The notes beneath the pieces are model-generated. The model was not told the origin of the DNA. It was given only the letters and a program-made list of their open reading frames with translations, and searched no databases. The translations under genes and the position numbers were made by a program. A DNA stretch of 23,721 nucleotides, from assembly GCA_947588915.1 (NCBI GenBank), contig CANPZA010000007.1, positions 1-23,721 of the forward strand. The letters are read 5' to 3'. This stretch comes from an uncultured Clostridia bacterium (GTDB taxonomy: Bacteria; Bacillota_A; Clostridia; TANB77; CAG-508). Of the stretch, positions 9,001 through 15,461 are shown in pieces. How positions within the stretch are numbered: position 1 is the first letter of the stretch; the number at the start of each line of letters is the position of its first letter.

Positions 9001-11306
9001 AAGTATCAATAAAGAAACCAGGAGCTTTGGATGAAGTTGAGACTTATACTATACCTGAAAATCAATCTTTAAGAGGTTTTGGTGGAGATGAATTAGTTAA
9101 TACGATTAGTGAGCTAGTAAAGGTTGATAATAAAACATTTTCAGGAAATTTTGTAGATGAAACAGATAATAAATCTATAGATTTTGATATGGCAATTGAT
9201 AAAGATAGAACATTGACACCAAAATATAATATTACAGTAAAAATAAATGTGGGAAATGATACTGTAAAAGAGGTAACTTTACCAGAACAGTCATCTTTAA
9301 ATAGTTTAGGTGATGCTGAAGTTGCAAAAATAAAAGAAGCTGTACAAGTACAGAATAAAACTTTTAAAGGATATTTTGTAGAGGCCGATAATGGTTCAAA
9401 CAAAGTAGAATTTTCTACACTAATAAATGAAAATAAAACATTAAAAGCTCAATATACTGTAAAAGTAACAATAAATAAGAAAGATGGATCAAACCTAAAA
9501 GAATATACATTAGATGAAGGTCAAAATTTAGAAACAAAGAGTGAAGACTTACAAGCTATAGAAAATCCAGGAGACACAAAATCATTTGCAGGATATTTTG
9601 ATGAAAAAGGAGCTAAAGTAGAAAAATCAACTCCAATAAATGAAAATACAACTTTAATAGCTAAATATAATGTAACAGTTAAAGTAGGAGATAATTCATA
9701 TACATTAGGAGAGGGAGAAACATTAGAGAATTTAATTGATACACAATTAAATGAAATTAAAGAATTTGCAAACAGACCAAGCAATAAAACTTTTGCAAAT
9801 TACTTTGTAGATACAAATGGAAATAGAGTTGAATTTAATACTGAAATTAATGCTAATACAGAATTGACACCAAAATATACTGTAAAAGTAACAATTAACA
9901 AAACAGATGGAAGCAAATTAAAGGAAATTACATTAGAAGAAGGACAAAATTTACAAGCAAAAAGTACAGAGCTACAAGAAATAGAAAATCCAGGAGATAC
10001 AAAAACATTTGCAGGATATTTTGATGATGCTGGAAGCAAAGTAGAAAATACAACTCCAATAAATGAAAATAAGATATTAACAGTAAAATATAATGTATCT
10101 GTGAAAATAGGAAGTAAAACATATACATTAGAAGAAGGTAAGACATTAAATGATTTAATTAGTACACAATTAGATGAAATAAAAACATATGCAAATAATC
10201 CAAGTAATAAAACTTTTGCAAATTATTTTGTAGATACAAATGGAAGTAGAGTTGAATTTAATACTGAAATTAATGCTAATACAGAATTGACACCAAAATA
10301 TACTGTAACAATAACTATCTTAGGAGAAAAGATTGAAGGTATAGAAGAAGGTAAGAAATTAAGCGAATTATCACAAGAGCAAAAGGAAAAAATAGAAGGA
10401 TTAGTTAAAAAGACTAATAAACAATTTGTAGGATTTGCTGAAATAGATGATAATACACCAATAACAGAGAATAAAACCTTAACACCCAAATATACTGTAA
10501 CAATAACTATATTAGGAGAAAAGATTGAAGGTATAGAGGAAGGTAAGAAATTAAGCGAATTATCACAAGAGCAAAAGGAAAAATTACAAAACTTAGTTGA
10601 AAAAACTAATAAACAATTTGTAGGATTTATTGAGATAGATGATAATACACCAATAACAGAAAATAAAACCTTAACACCAAAATATGAAGTAAATGTTCAA
10701 ATTGGTACACAAACATTTAACATAGAAGAAGGAAAGACATTAAAAGACCTAATTGATTCAAATCCAAATGTAGGAGAACTATTAGAAAATCTTAAAACTT
10801 CTAAAGATAAAACATTTAGTAGATTTGTAAATCAAGATGGAAATAGTGTAGAGGAAGATACAGCATTTAATAAAAATACAACTATATTGGCAAAATATAA
10901 TATAACAATTACAGTACAAAAAGTTGATGGAAAAACAGAAGAATTTATATTAGAGGAAGGTTCTACATTAGATAATTTATCACGTGAGGACAAAGAAAGA
11001 TTACAAGCAATTAAAGACGATCATGCAGAAGGAGAAAGATTTGCTAGACTAGTAGATGCTACAACAGGTAAAGAAATTAAAGAAAATGAGCCAATAAATG
11101 GTAATATAGTTATTAAACCAATTTATGACACAAAAACAGTTGTAGAACAACAAATACCTAGTCAAGAAAAAAATGTACCAAGCAGTAATTACGAAATAGT
11201 TAGTCCAAAAACAAATGATAATGTTTTAACATATGTAGTACTTGGATTGTTAGGATTAACATGTATAGTAATTTCTATAATTGCTTACAGAAAAAATAAT
11301 AAATAA
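6033..11306 (+). CDS. Giant wall-anchored surface protein: beta-helix head, 17 tandem repeats, S-P-K-T-N sorting signal
   Basis: The ATG at 6033 is preferred over one at 6018, because the G-run between them (6021-6026) is the ribosome binding site. The product is 1757 residues. A signal peptide ends near V-Y-A-M (about residue 31), followed by an acidic Glu/Asn/Gln-rich stretch to about 100. Residues about 105-440 look like a right-handed parallel beta-helix of the pectin-lyase type: P-E-G-E-G-T-L-Q-Q-A-I-K start, then many I-x-I-x-N-S/N-N-S turns. I see no certain catalytic residues, so it may bind rather than cut glycans. Residues about 472-1699 are 17 repeats of 64-78 residues, each with an E-E-G-x-x-L helix start, an F-x-x-Y/F-x-D-x-x-G turn and a T-P-I-N-E-N-T-T-L-T-P-K-Y end. 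These resemble InlB B-repeats. The C-terminus is S-P-K-T-N, a hydrophobic helix and R-K-N-N-K, matching class B sortase signals. Function is probably adhesion or a stalk holding the beta-helix away from the wall. Confidence 0.88.
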   Translation: MKKISIHKTILVVCVIVSLLAPSICTNIVYAMDEDIQNEVEEEIIDDKTVKSQETQNIDESAEEQESSENKDVQTTNVIANEPKQNISVLKANAQSAYEPMAISENVINVPEGEGTLQQAIKSAGEGAVLKLQRGEYRGEEIVIDKAITITGVGSSRDNGSIIIPKIKIQDTTKEKKVVIQNVFLGTMQPPSEGFNFIDVQSPVSLDINDIYIFYIYRPNNTKTSATISLGENSDNSTININNSNLNGYFTGLDVKSSQNTITIDNSKLSGQLAIGLTDGSDNNIIVKNNSTITGRSMYFTSDEAISISKQQNLTIDVENSTIIGNDSKGDRNTHIFSFDGENASSNVKINIKGNSVINDINAIKGSTIFNFGESNTPSNTNIITVEKNVKMTPNTVEYKYNTDNEYAVVGIYDKEGKLTIKAYDKSKKIPESEYDSSVSKWYKVTNTTSTFDKEELISENMDLHPVPEEEIPIKVNIVGKEETYNLNAGQSINNNEDLKNALEELKDVEGKTFSRFVTQDGTIIEESTEIFKDITITPKYKVKVTIQNGETQDQYEIEEGQNISYIPQDDLNKYETGKTDKSFSRYETVNTEGKSTIISKSEAINENITIKPVYYVTVTIKIGDQELRYNIDEGKDLKNGLVNAYYYNIQSVINKQNKVFQYFLDEGNQQIKFDTPITKNTTLTAQFKVRVSVYSLSGEVKKEYDIEVGQTLKQAKGDSIGEELQGLVENFNNKTFEHFIDDKGNIVTAETQINENTNFKPVYNNQITIEIYNATKDNKKTYTIESGENLNTLTDKIEEINNWVKSEEEKDFSHFTDTNGNIVDFSTSILEHTILTPVYKITLTVEPKNESIEKFDVIEGTKFETVKQEQLQKFNLTNKTLTNYVYKRDDNTTVVGDSDTFNVHTTIIPKYNVTVTVKRNAEDEPGQSFTMEEGATLESLGSSLDVFDKEESLTGKHFDKYIDINTNEEVKKDVQINENITIIPTYNVKVSIKKPGALDEVETYTIPENQSLRGFGGDELVNTISELVKVDNKTFSGNFVDETDNKSIDFDMAIDKDRTLTPKYNITVKINVGNDTVKEVTLPEQSSLNSLGDAEVAKIKEAVQVQNKTFKGYFVEADNGSNKVEFSTLINENKTLKAQYTVKVTINKKDGSNLKEYTLDEGQNLETKSEDLQAIENPGDTKSFAGYFDEKGAKVEKSTPINENTTLIAKYNVTVKVGDNSYTLGEGETLENLIDTQLNEIKEFANRPSNKTFANYFVDTNGNRVEFNTEINANTELTPKYTVKVTINKTDGSKLKEITLEEGQNLQAKSTELQEIENPGDTKTFAGYFDDAGSKVENTTPINENKILTVKYNVSVKIGSKTYTLEEGKTLNDLISTQLDEIKTYANNPSNKTFANYFVDTNGSRVEFNTEINANTELTPKYTVTITILGEKIEGIEEGKKLSELSQEQKEKIEGLVKKTNKQFVGFAEIDDNTPITENKTLTPKYTVTITILGEKIEGIEEGKKLSELSQEQKEKLQNLVEKTNKQFVGFIEIDDNTPITENKTLTPKYEVNVQIGTQTFNIEEGKTLKDLIDSNPNVGELLENLKTSKDKTFSRFVNQDGNSVEEDTAFNKNTTILAKYNITITVQKVDGKTEEFILEEGSTLDNLSREDKERLQAIKDDHAEGERFARLVDATTGKEIKENEPINGNIVIKPIYDTKTVVEQQIPSQEKNVPSSNYEIVSPKTNDNVLTYVVLGLLGLTCIVISIIAYRKNNK
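7446..11128 (+). repeat. Seventeen tandem InlB-B-like repeats in the giant surface protein
   Basis: Each unit spans 64-78 codons and ends in a K-Y-x-V-like strand. Identity rises towards the C-terminus. Units 10+11 (9462-9884) and 12+13 (9885-10307) are a 423-base duplication. Units 14 (10308-10499) and 15 (10500-10691) are a nearly identical 192-base duplication. The N-terminal units have diverged, so growth seems recent at the wall-proximal end. Confidence 0.85.
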
Positions 11307-11311
11307 TTATT

Positions 11312-11347
11312 AGTTACCAAAGGGGATGACTTTTTGGTAACTTTTAT
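11312..11347 (+). terminator. Terminator of the giant surface protein
   Basis: AGTTACCAAA (11312-11321) pairs with TTTGGTAACT (11333-11342), followed by a short T-rich stretch, six bases after the stop codon. Confidence 0.75.
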
Positions 11348-11399
11348 TATATAGTAAAAAATTATAAAGATAAAGGTATTAAAATTTTTATAAAAAGTG

Positions 11400-11428
11400 T
11401 TGAACAATTAGACTTATTTGTGTATAAT
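11400..11428 (+). promoter_or_regulatory. Promoter of the beta-helix/dockerin protein
   Basis: TTGAAC (11400-11405) and TATAAT (11423-11428) are spaced by 17 bases, 41 bases upstream of the start. The ribosome binding site AGGAGAG is at 11459-11465. Confidence 0.65.
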
Positions 11429-11469
11429 TAAAGTAAATATAATTAAATGTAATTAAACAGGAGAGATAA

Positions 11470-14400
11470 ATGAAAAGAGTGAAAAAGAAAGCTATTTTAT
11501 TGATTATATTATTGACTATGATAGTTGTTTTTATAAATAATAAAAAGATTGTACAAATTTTAAAAATACAGTCATCAGTGCCTCAAGCTTTAAATACTAC
11601 TATTGCAGAAGAACTTATAAAAGATGCTAAAGATACTAACAGCTTAGAGCATAATACAACATATCTACAACAACTAATAGATGAAACCTCTAAAGAGGGG
11701 GGAATCATACATATACCAGCAGGTACATATTATTTTTCTGCAGGGGGAAATACATATGGACTTAGGGAAGAAACAAATAATAATAATGAATATTATGTAG
11801 TGAAATGTAAGGATAATGTTACAATTGAAGGAGAAGGAGCAGATGAAGAAACGGGTACAATATTTAAACCTATGGGAGATTATGAGTATTCTTTAGATAT
11901 GTTCTACTTCAATGATTTAGCAGATACTAAAATAGGAAAATATCTTGAAAATGCAAATTTCAAAGATTTTGTGATTGATAGTGAGTTAACACATGGAAAA
12001 AAAGAAAATTATAATGCATATGGTAAAGGTTTTATGATAAATCTTTTTAAGGATTGCAGTTGGAATAATATAATAGTCAAAAATACTGATGGAACTGGAT
12101 TTGGTATGGATTGCCCTATAAACAGCACTATAACAAATTGTAAAGCAATAGGATGTGGGAAATTAGCAGATTCTAATAGTATTGGAGCATCAGGATTTGG
12201 AATAGGGACAGGATATAGTGAAGAAGAATCAATTTATATTAATGATTGCCAAGCAATAGGAAATAGAAAGTTTGGATTTTTTTTCGAACATCAAGGAAGA
12301 TTTGTAAAAACTTATCAAGCTAAAAAAGCACAAGGTTTCATTGTGACAGATTGTATAGGTATTGGAAATAAATATGATTTTGGTGGTGAAAGATCAAATG
12401 ATACAACATTTAAAAATTGTACATCGAAAATAATAAAGGATACAGATCCAAATCCACTAAATATTGAAAATGTTTCTTCATTTTATTTTGGTAATAATTC
12501 AAGAAGAGTACGTATAAAAGATTGTAAATCAGAGAAAAAATTTATAGATGTTACAGATAATACTTCATTTTATTATATTCCAGCATATTGGGCATTAAAT
12601 AATGCATTAGTAGATGGAGATGTTATAAGTGAATTTGCACCAACTAATGAATGTTCAAGGGCACAAGCGATGGTACTATTGTGGAGAGCCACTGGAAGAC
12701 AAGGAGATGTAGTACTTTATAATGATGTGGTACAAGCTGGGTATACTGATGTGGAAAATAATATTTGGTATGCTGATTCATTAAAATGGGGTAAGCAGAT
12801 TGGTATACTGGATTCTACTAGTACAGAATTTTTCCCAGATATAGGTTGTTCTAGGGCAGATTTTATAACAATGTTATGGAGATATGCAGGAAAACCATTA
12901 GTTGAGACAAAAAATAGCTTTACTGACAATGTACCTGGTTCATATTATGAGAAAGCAGTAGATTGGGCATGTGATAAAAATATATTAGATAAAAATAATG
13001 GAGAGTTTTTACCAGATCGAATTTACACAAGAGGAGAAGTAGTAACATTATTATATAGGTATTTTAGTACTATGAAAACAGTAACATACAATTATACTGA
13101 AAATGGAGGAGAACAAGGAGAAAAAATAGAAGATGAGAAAAGAGAAGGGGAAGACATAGATTTAAATGTAAAAGCAGTAAAAGAAGGTTATGAGTTTATT
13201 GGATGGAATACAGATAAAAATGCTGAAAATGGATTAACAGAACTAACGATGCAAGGAGAAGATATAATTTTATATGCTATATTTAAAAAAGATATAAAAT
13301 TAACATTTATAGATTATGAAGAAGATAGAGAAGTGCAAAGAGAAAAAGATATAACAATATATAATAAAAAAGTAGGTAATGCAGTAGCACCTAAGATAAA
13401 TGAATATAATGGTTGGATATCTAAATACTGGACAATAGGAGAAGATGCAGATGCACAGCAAGAAATAGAAAATGAAGGAAACATAGAAAATATATTAGAA
13501 GATAGAATATATTATGGCAGATATTCAAAACAGATAAGAATATCCTTTGACTTAAATGAAGGAGAAGGAGAAGATATACAAGAAGTAACAGGAAATATAG
13601 AGGTAAATAGTAGAGATATAAATAAAATAAAAGAATTAGAAATAGTAATGCCAGATACTAATGTGACAAAATTAGGATATATATTTAAGGGATGGAATAC
13701 AAATTCAAATGGTTTAGGTTTAGATTATGAAAAAAGTCAAAAAGGAAAATTTACAGAAGATACAGTCTTATATGTAAAATGGGTACAAGATACAGAATAT
13801 AATAGTGATAAAATGCCACCACAAGTAACTATCTTACCAAATCAGGGAGAACAAGCACAAAAATCATATGAAGTAACAGTAAATGTAGAAGACGAAATAT
13901 CAGGAGTAGATGCAAATAGTCTAAAATACCAATGGACACAAAACCAAACACAGCCAGAAAAAGAAAGTTTTGTAGATGCATTTCAAAATGGAGGAAATAT
14001 AACAAAAAGTGAAGGAGATGGAAAATGGTACTTGTGGATATATGCAAAAGATACATTGGGAAATGAAACAATAACAAGTAGTGAAGCATTTAACTTTGAT
14101 AATACCAAACCAAAATTAAAAGTAAGTTATAGTCCTAACCAACAAACGACAGGGAAAGTAACCGCAATAATAACATCAAACGAACCTGTACAAGCAGTTA
14201 CAGATTGGCAGTTATCAACAAATATGCTAGAATTGACAAAAGAATATAGTAGTAATACAAAAGACACAATAAAAGTAAAAGACATAGCAGGAAATGAGTC
14301 AGAAATACAAGTATCAATAGAAAACATCATAGAACCAGAAGAAAGTGTAAAAAAAGGAGATATAGATGAAGATGGAAAAATAGACTCAACAGACTTAATA

Positions 14401-14610
14401 AAAATGTTAAGACATATAGTAGCAAATAAAGATGAAGAAATAGCAAGTAAAAATCCAACATGGATATTAACAGGAAAAAAGTATAAAATAGCGGATATAG
14501 ATAATAACAATCAAATAAACACAACAGATGTATTAAAATTATTAAGACATATATCAGCAAGTAAAGATGAAGAAACAAAAAGAGAAAATCCAGATTGGAT
14601 AATAAAATAG
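11470..14610 (+). CDS. Secreted beta-helix protein with SLH-like modules, InlB-like repeats, Ig-like domains and a C-terminal dockerin
   Basis: This is a 1046-residue modular exported protein. A basic start plus hydrophobic segment (residues about 6-23) is a signal peptide or anchor. Residues about 50-360 form a pectate-lyase-superfamily beta-helix: G-G-I-I-H-I-P-A-G-T-Y-Y-F, then N-V-T-I-E-G-E-G and repeated D-C/N-C turns. Residues about 370-535 hold three S-layer-homology-like modules, with Y-W-A-L-N-N-A-L-V-D-G, S-R-A-Q-A, W-Y-A-D-S-L-K-W-G, S-R-A-D-F, Y-E-K-A-V-D-W-A and T-R-G-E-V. Two or three InlB/Flg_new-like repeats follow (G-Y-E-F-I-G-W-N-T and G-Y-I-F-K-G-W-N-T), then Ig-like domains with P-P-Q-V-T and D-N-T-K-P-K. 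Residues about 961-1046 are a dockerin with two Ca-binding loops (D-I-D-E-D-G-K-I-D-S-T-D and D-I-D-N-N-N-Q-I-N-T-T-D). There is no sortase signal. The dockerin points to the cohesin protein at 17905 as a partner. Enzyme activity is unproven; a polysaccharide lyase or binder is plausible. Confidence 0.85.
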   Translation: MKRVKKKAILLIILLTMIVVFINNKKIVQILKIQSSVPQALNTTIAEELIKDAKDTNSLEHNTTYLQQLIDETSKEGGIIHIPAGTYYFSAGGNTYGLREETNNNNEYYVVKCKDNVTIEGEGADEETGTIFKPMGDYEYSLDMFYFNDLADTKIGKYLENANFKDFVIDSELTHGKKENYNAYGKGFMINLFKDCSWNNIIVKNTDGTGFGMDCPINSTITNCKAIGCGKLADSNSIGASGFGIGTGYSEEESIYINDCQAIGNRKFGFFFEHQGRFVKTYQAKKAQGFIVTDCIGIGNKYDFGGERSNDTTFKNCTSKIIKDTDPNPLNIENVSSFYFGNNSRRVRIKDCKSEKKFIDVTDNTSFYYIPAYWALNNALVDGDVISEFAPTNECSRAQAMVLLWRATGRQGDVVLYNDVVQAGYTDVENNIWYADSLKWGKQIGILDSTSTEFFPDIGCSRADFITMLWRYAGKPLVETKNSFTDNVPGSYYEKAVDWACDKNILDKNNGEFLPDRIYTRGEVVTLLYRYFSTMKTVTYNYTENGGEQGEKIEDEKREGEDIDLNVKAVKEGYEFIGWNTDKNAENGLTELTMQGEDIILYAIFKKDIKLTFIDYEEDREVQREKDITIYNKKVGNAVAPKINEYNGWISKYWTIGEDADAQQEIENEGNIENILEDRIYYGRYSKQIRISFDLNEGEGEDIQEVTGNIEVNSRDINKIKELEIVMPDTNVTKLGYIFKGWNTNSNGLGLDYEKSQKGKFTEDTVLYVKWVQDTEYNSDKMPPQVTILPNQGEQAQKSYEVTVNVEDEISGVDANSLKYQWTQNQTQPEKESFVDAFQNGGNITKSEGDGKWYLWIYAKDTLGNETITSSEAFNFDNTKPKLKVSYSPNQQTTGKVTAIITSNEPVQAVTDWQLSTNMLELTKEYSSNTKDTIKVKDIAGNESEIQVSIENIIEPEESVKKGDIDEDGKIDSTDLIKMLRHIVANKDEEIASKNPTWILTGKKYKIADIDNNNQINTTDVLKLLRHISASKDEETKRENPDWIIK

Positions 14611-14642
14611 AGATTATATTAACTAAAAGAATAAAATAATAA

Positions 14643-14677
14643 AAAATTACAGGTGTAGATATTTACACCTGTTTTTT
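14643..14677 (+). terminator. Terminator of the beta-helix/dockerin gene
   Basis: ACAGGTGTA (14649-14657) pairs with TACACCTGT (14664-14672), with A-run before and a six-T run after. This is a textbook intrinsic terminator. Confidence 0.85.
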
Positions 14678-14706
14678 GACCAGTTGAAATATATACAGTT
14701 AAACAC

Positions 14707-14736
14707 TTGAAAATATGTCAGTAAAATCATTAGAAT
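14707..14736 (+). promoter_or_regulatory. Possible promoter before a tiny ORF
   Basis: TTGAAA (14707-14712) and TAGAAT (14731-14736) are spaced by 18 bases, ahead of the AGGAGGG at 14779-14785. Confidence 0.35.
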
Positions 14737-14790
14737 TTTACCAATGAAATGATGTAATGTACATAAAAATAAATATTTAGGAGGGATTAT

Positions 14791-14823
14791 ATGCACTTAC
14801 AAAAAAAGAGTATAAAAATATAA
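14791..14823 (+). CDS. Possible 10-codon leader peptide or remnant of a gene
   Basis: A strong AGGAGGG (14779-14785) lies 5 bases before an ATG that opens only 10 codons (M-H-L-Q-K-K-S-I-K-I). In the neighbouring frame the sequence continues for 24 codons as A-L-T-K-K-E-Y-K-N-I-I-I-Q-S and so on, so this may be the start of a decayed gene rather than a leader. No CGG is present here. Support comes only from the ribosome binding site. Confidence 0.25.
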   Translation: MHLQKKSIKI

Positions 14824-14850
14824 TTATTCAAAGTTTAGTTTTGTTTCTTC

Positions 14851-14879
14851 TTGACAAAATATAAGGGATATCTTATATT
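14851..14879 (+). promoter_or_regulatory. Promoter of the tyrosine phosphatase gene
   Basis: A perfect TTGACA (14851-14856) and TATATT (14874-14879) are spaced by 17 bases, 34 bases before the ATG at 14914. Confidence 0.7.
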
Positions 14880-14913
14880 GTTAAGAGATTATTAAAAATT
14901 GGAGATAATATTT

Positions 14914-15375
14914 ATGAAGATAATGTTTATATGTAGTGGAAATATTTGTAGGAGTGTAATGGCACATTGGTTATTAGCAAAAAAAATAAAAGATAGTAAA
15001 AGAAACGACATAGAAGTATATTCATGTGGAATATATGCAATGAATGGAGATTTACCAACATATGAAGCTAAAAAAATTATGAAGGATGAATACGGAATTG
15101 ATATATCTTCACATAGAGCGACTAACATATACAATTCTAATATAGAAGAAATGGATTTGATTTTATGTGCTACAAAAAGCCATAAAATAGCAGTAATAAA
15201 TAGATATGCAGATTTGAGTGAAAAAGTACATACTATGAAAGATTATATAGGATATGAAAGACAATATCATGATAGAAGAAATATTAAAGATCCTTGGGGA
15301 TATGATATGGAAGAATATAGAAGTTGTGTAGCAGAAATTGAAGAATGTATAGATGGTATTTTGTTGAAATTATAA
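14914..15375 (+). CDS. Low-molecular-weight protein tyrosine phosphatase
   Basis: This cytoplasmic enzyme removes phosphate from phosphotyrosine; in Firmicutes it often acts with tyrosine kinases on exopolysaccharide or stress pathways. I chose the ATG at 14914, preceded by GGAGAT (14901-14906), over an upstream TTG at 14899 that overlaps that site. The 153-residue protein has the P-loop at its N-terminus with nucleophile Cys7 and Arg13 (C-S-G-N-I-C-R-S, pattern C-x5-R-S). The general acid is Asp126 in D-P-W-G. Length and motif order match the family. It has its own promoter and is followed 86 bases later by the helicase gene, which also has a promoter. There is no kinase next to it in this window. 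Confidence 0.9.
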   Translation: MKIMFICSGNICRSVMAHWLLAKKIKDSKRNDIEVYSCGIYAMNGDLPTYEAKKIMKDEYGIDISSHRATNIYNSNIEEMDLILCATKSHKIAVINRYADLSEKVHTMKDYIGYERQYHDRRNIKDPWGYDMEEYRSCVAEIEECIDGILLKL

Positions 15376-15398
15376 TTTGTAAAAAATTATAAAAAATC

Positions 15399-15427
15399 TT
15401 GAAATTTAAAAAAATATATAGTAAAAT
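15399..15427 (+). promoter_or_regulatory. Promoter of the helicase gene
   Basis: TTGAAA (15399-15404) and TAAAAT (15422-15427) are spaced by 17 bases; the gene starts 34 bases later with GGAAGG as ribosome binding site. Confidence 0.55.
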
Positions 15428-15461
15428 ACAAACATATATTTGAACAAGGAAGGTAAAACGA

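Noticed and set aside
7446..11128. Repeats as a CRISPR array or a DNA-level satellite
   Set aside because: The repeats are long, in frame, and diverged as protein units within one open reading frame. There are no short direct repeats with unique spacers.
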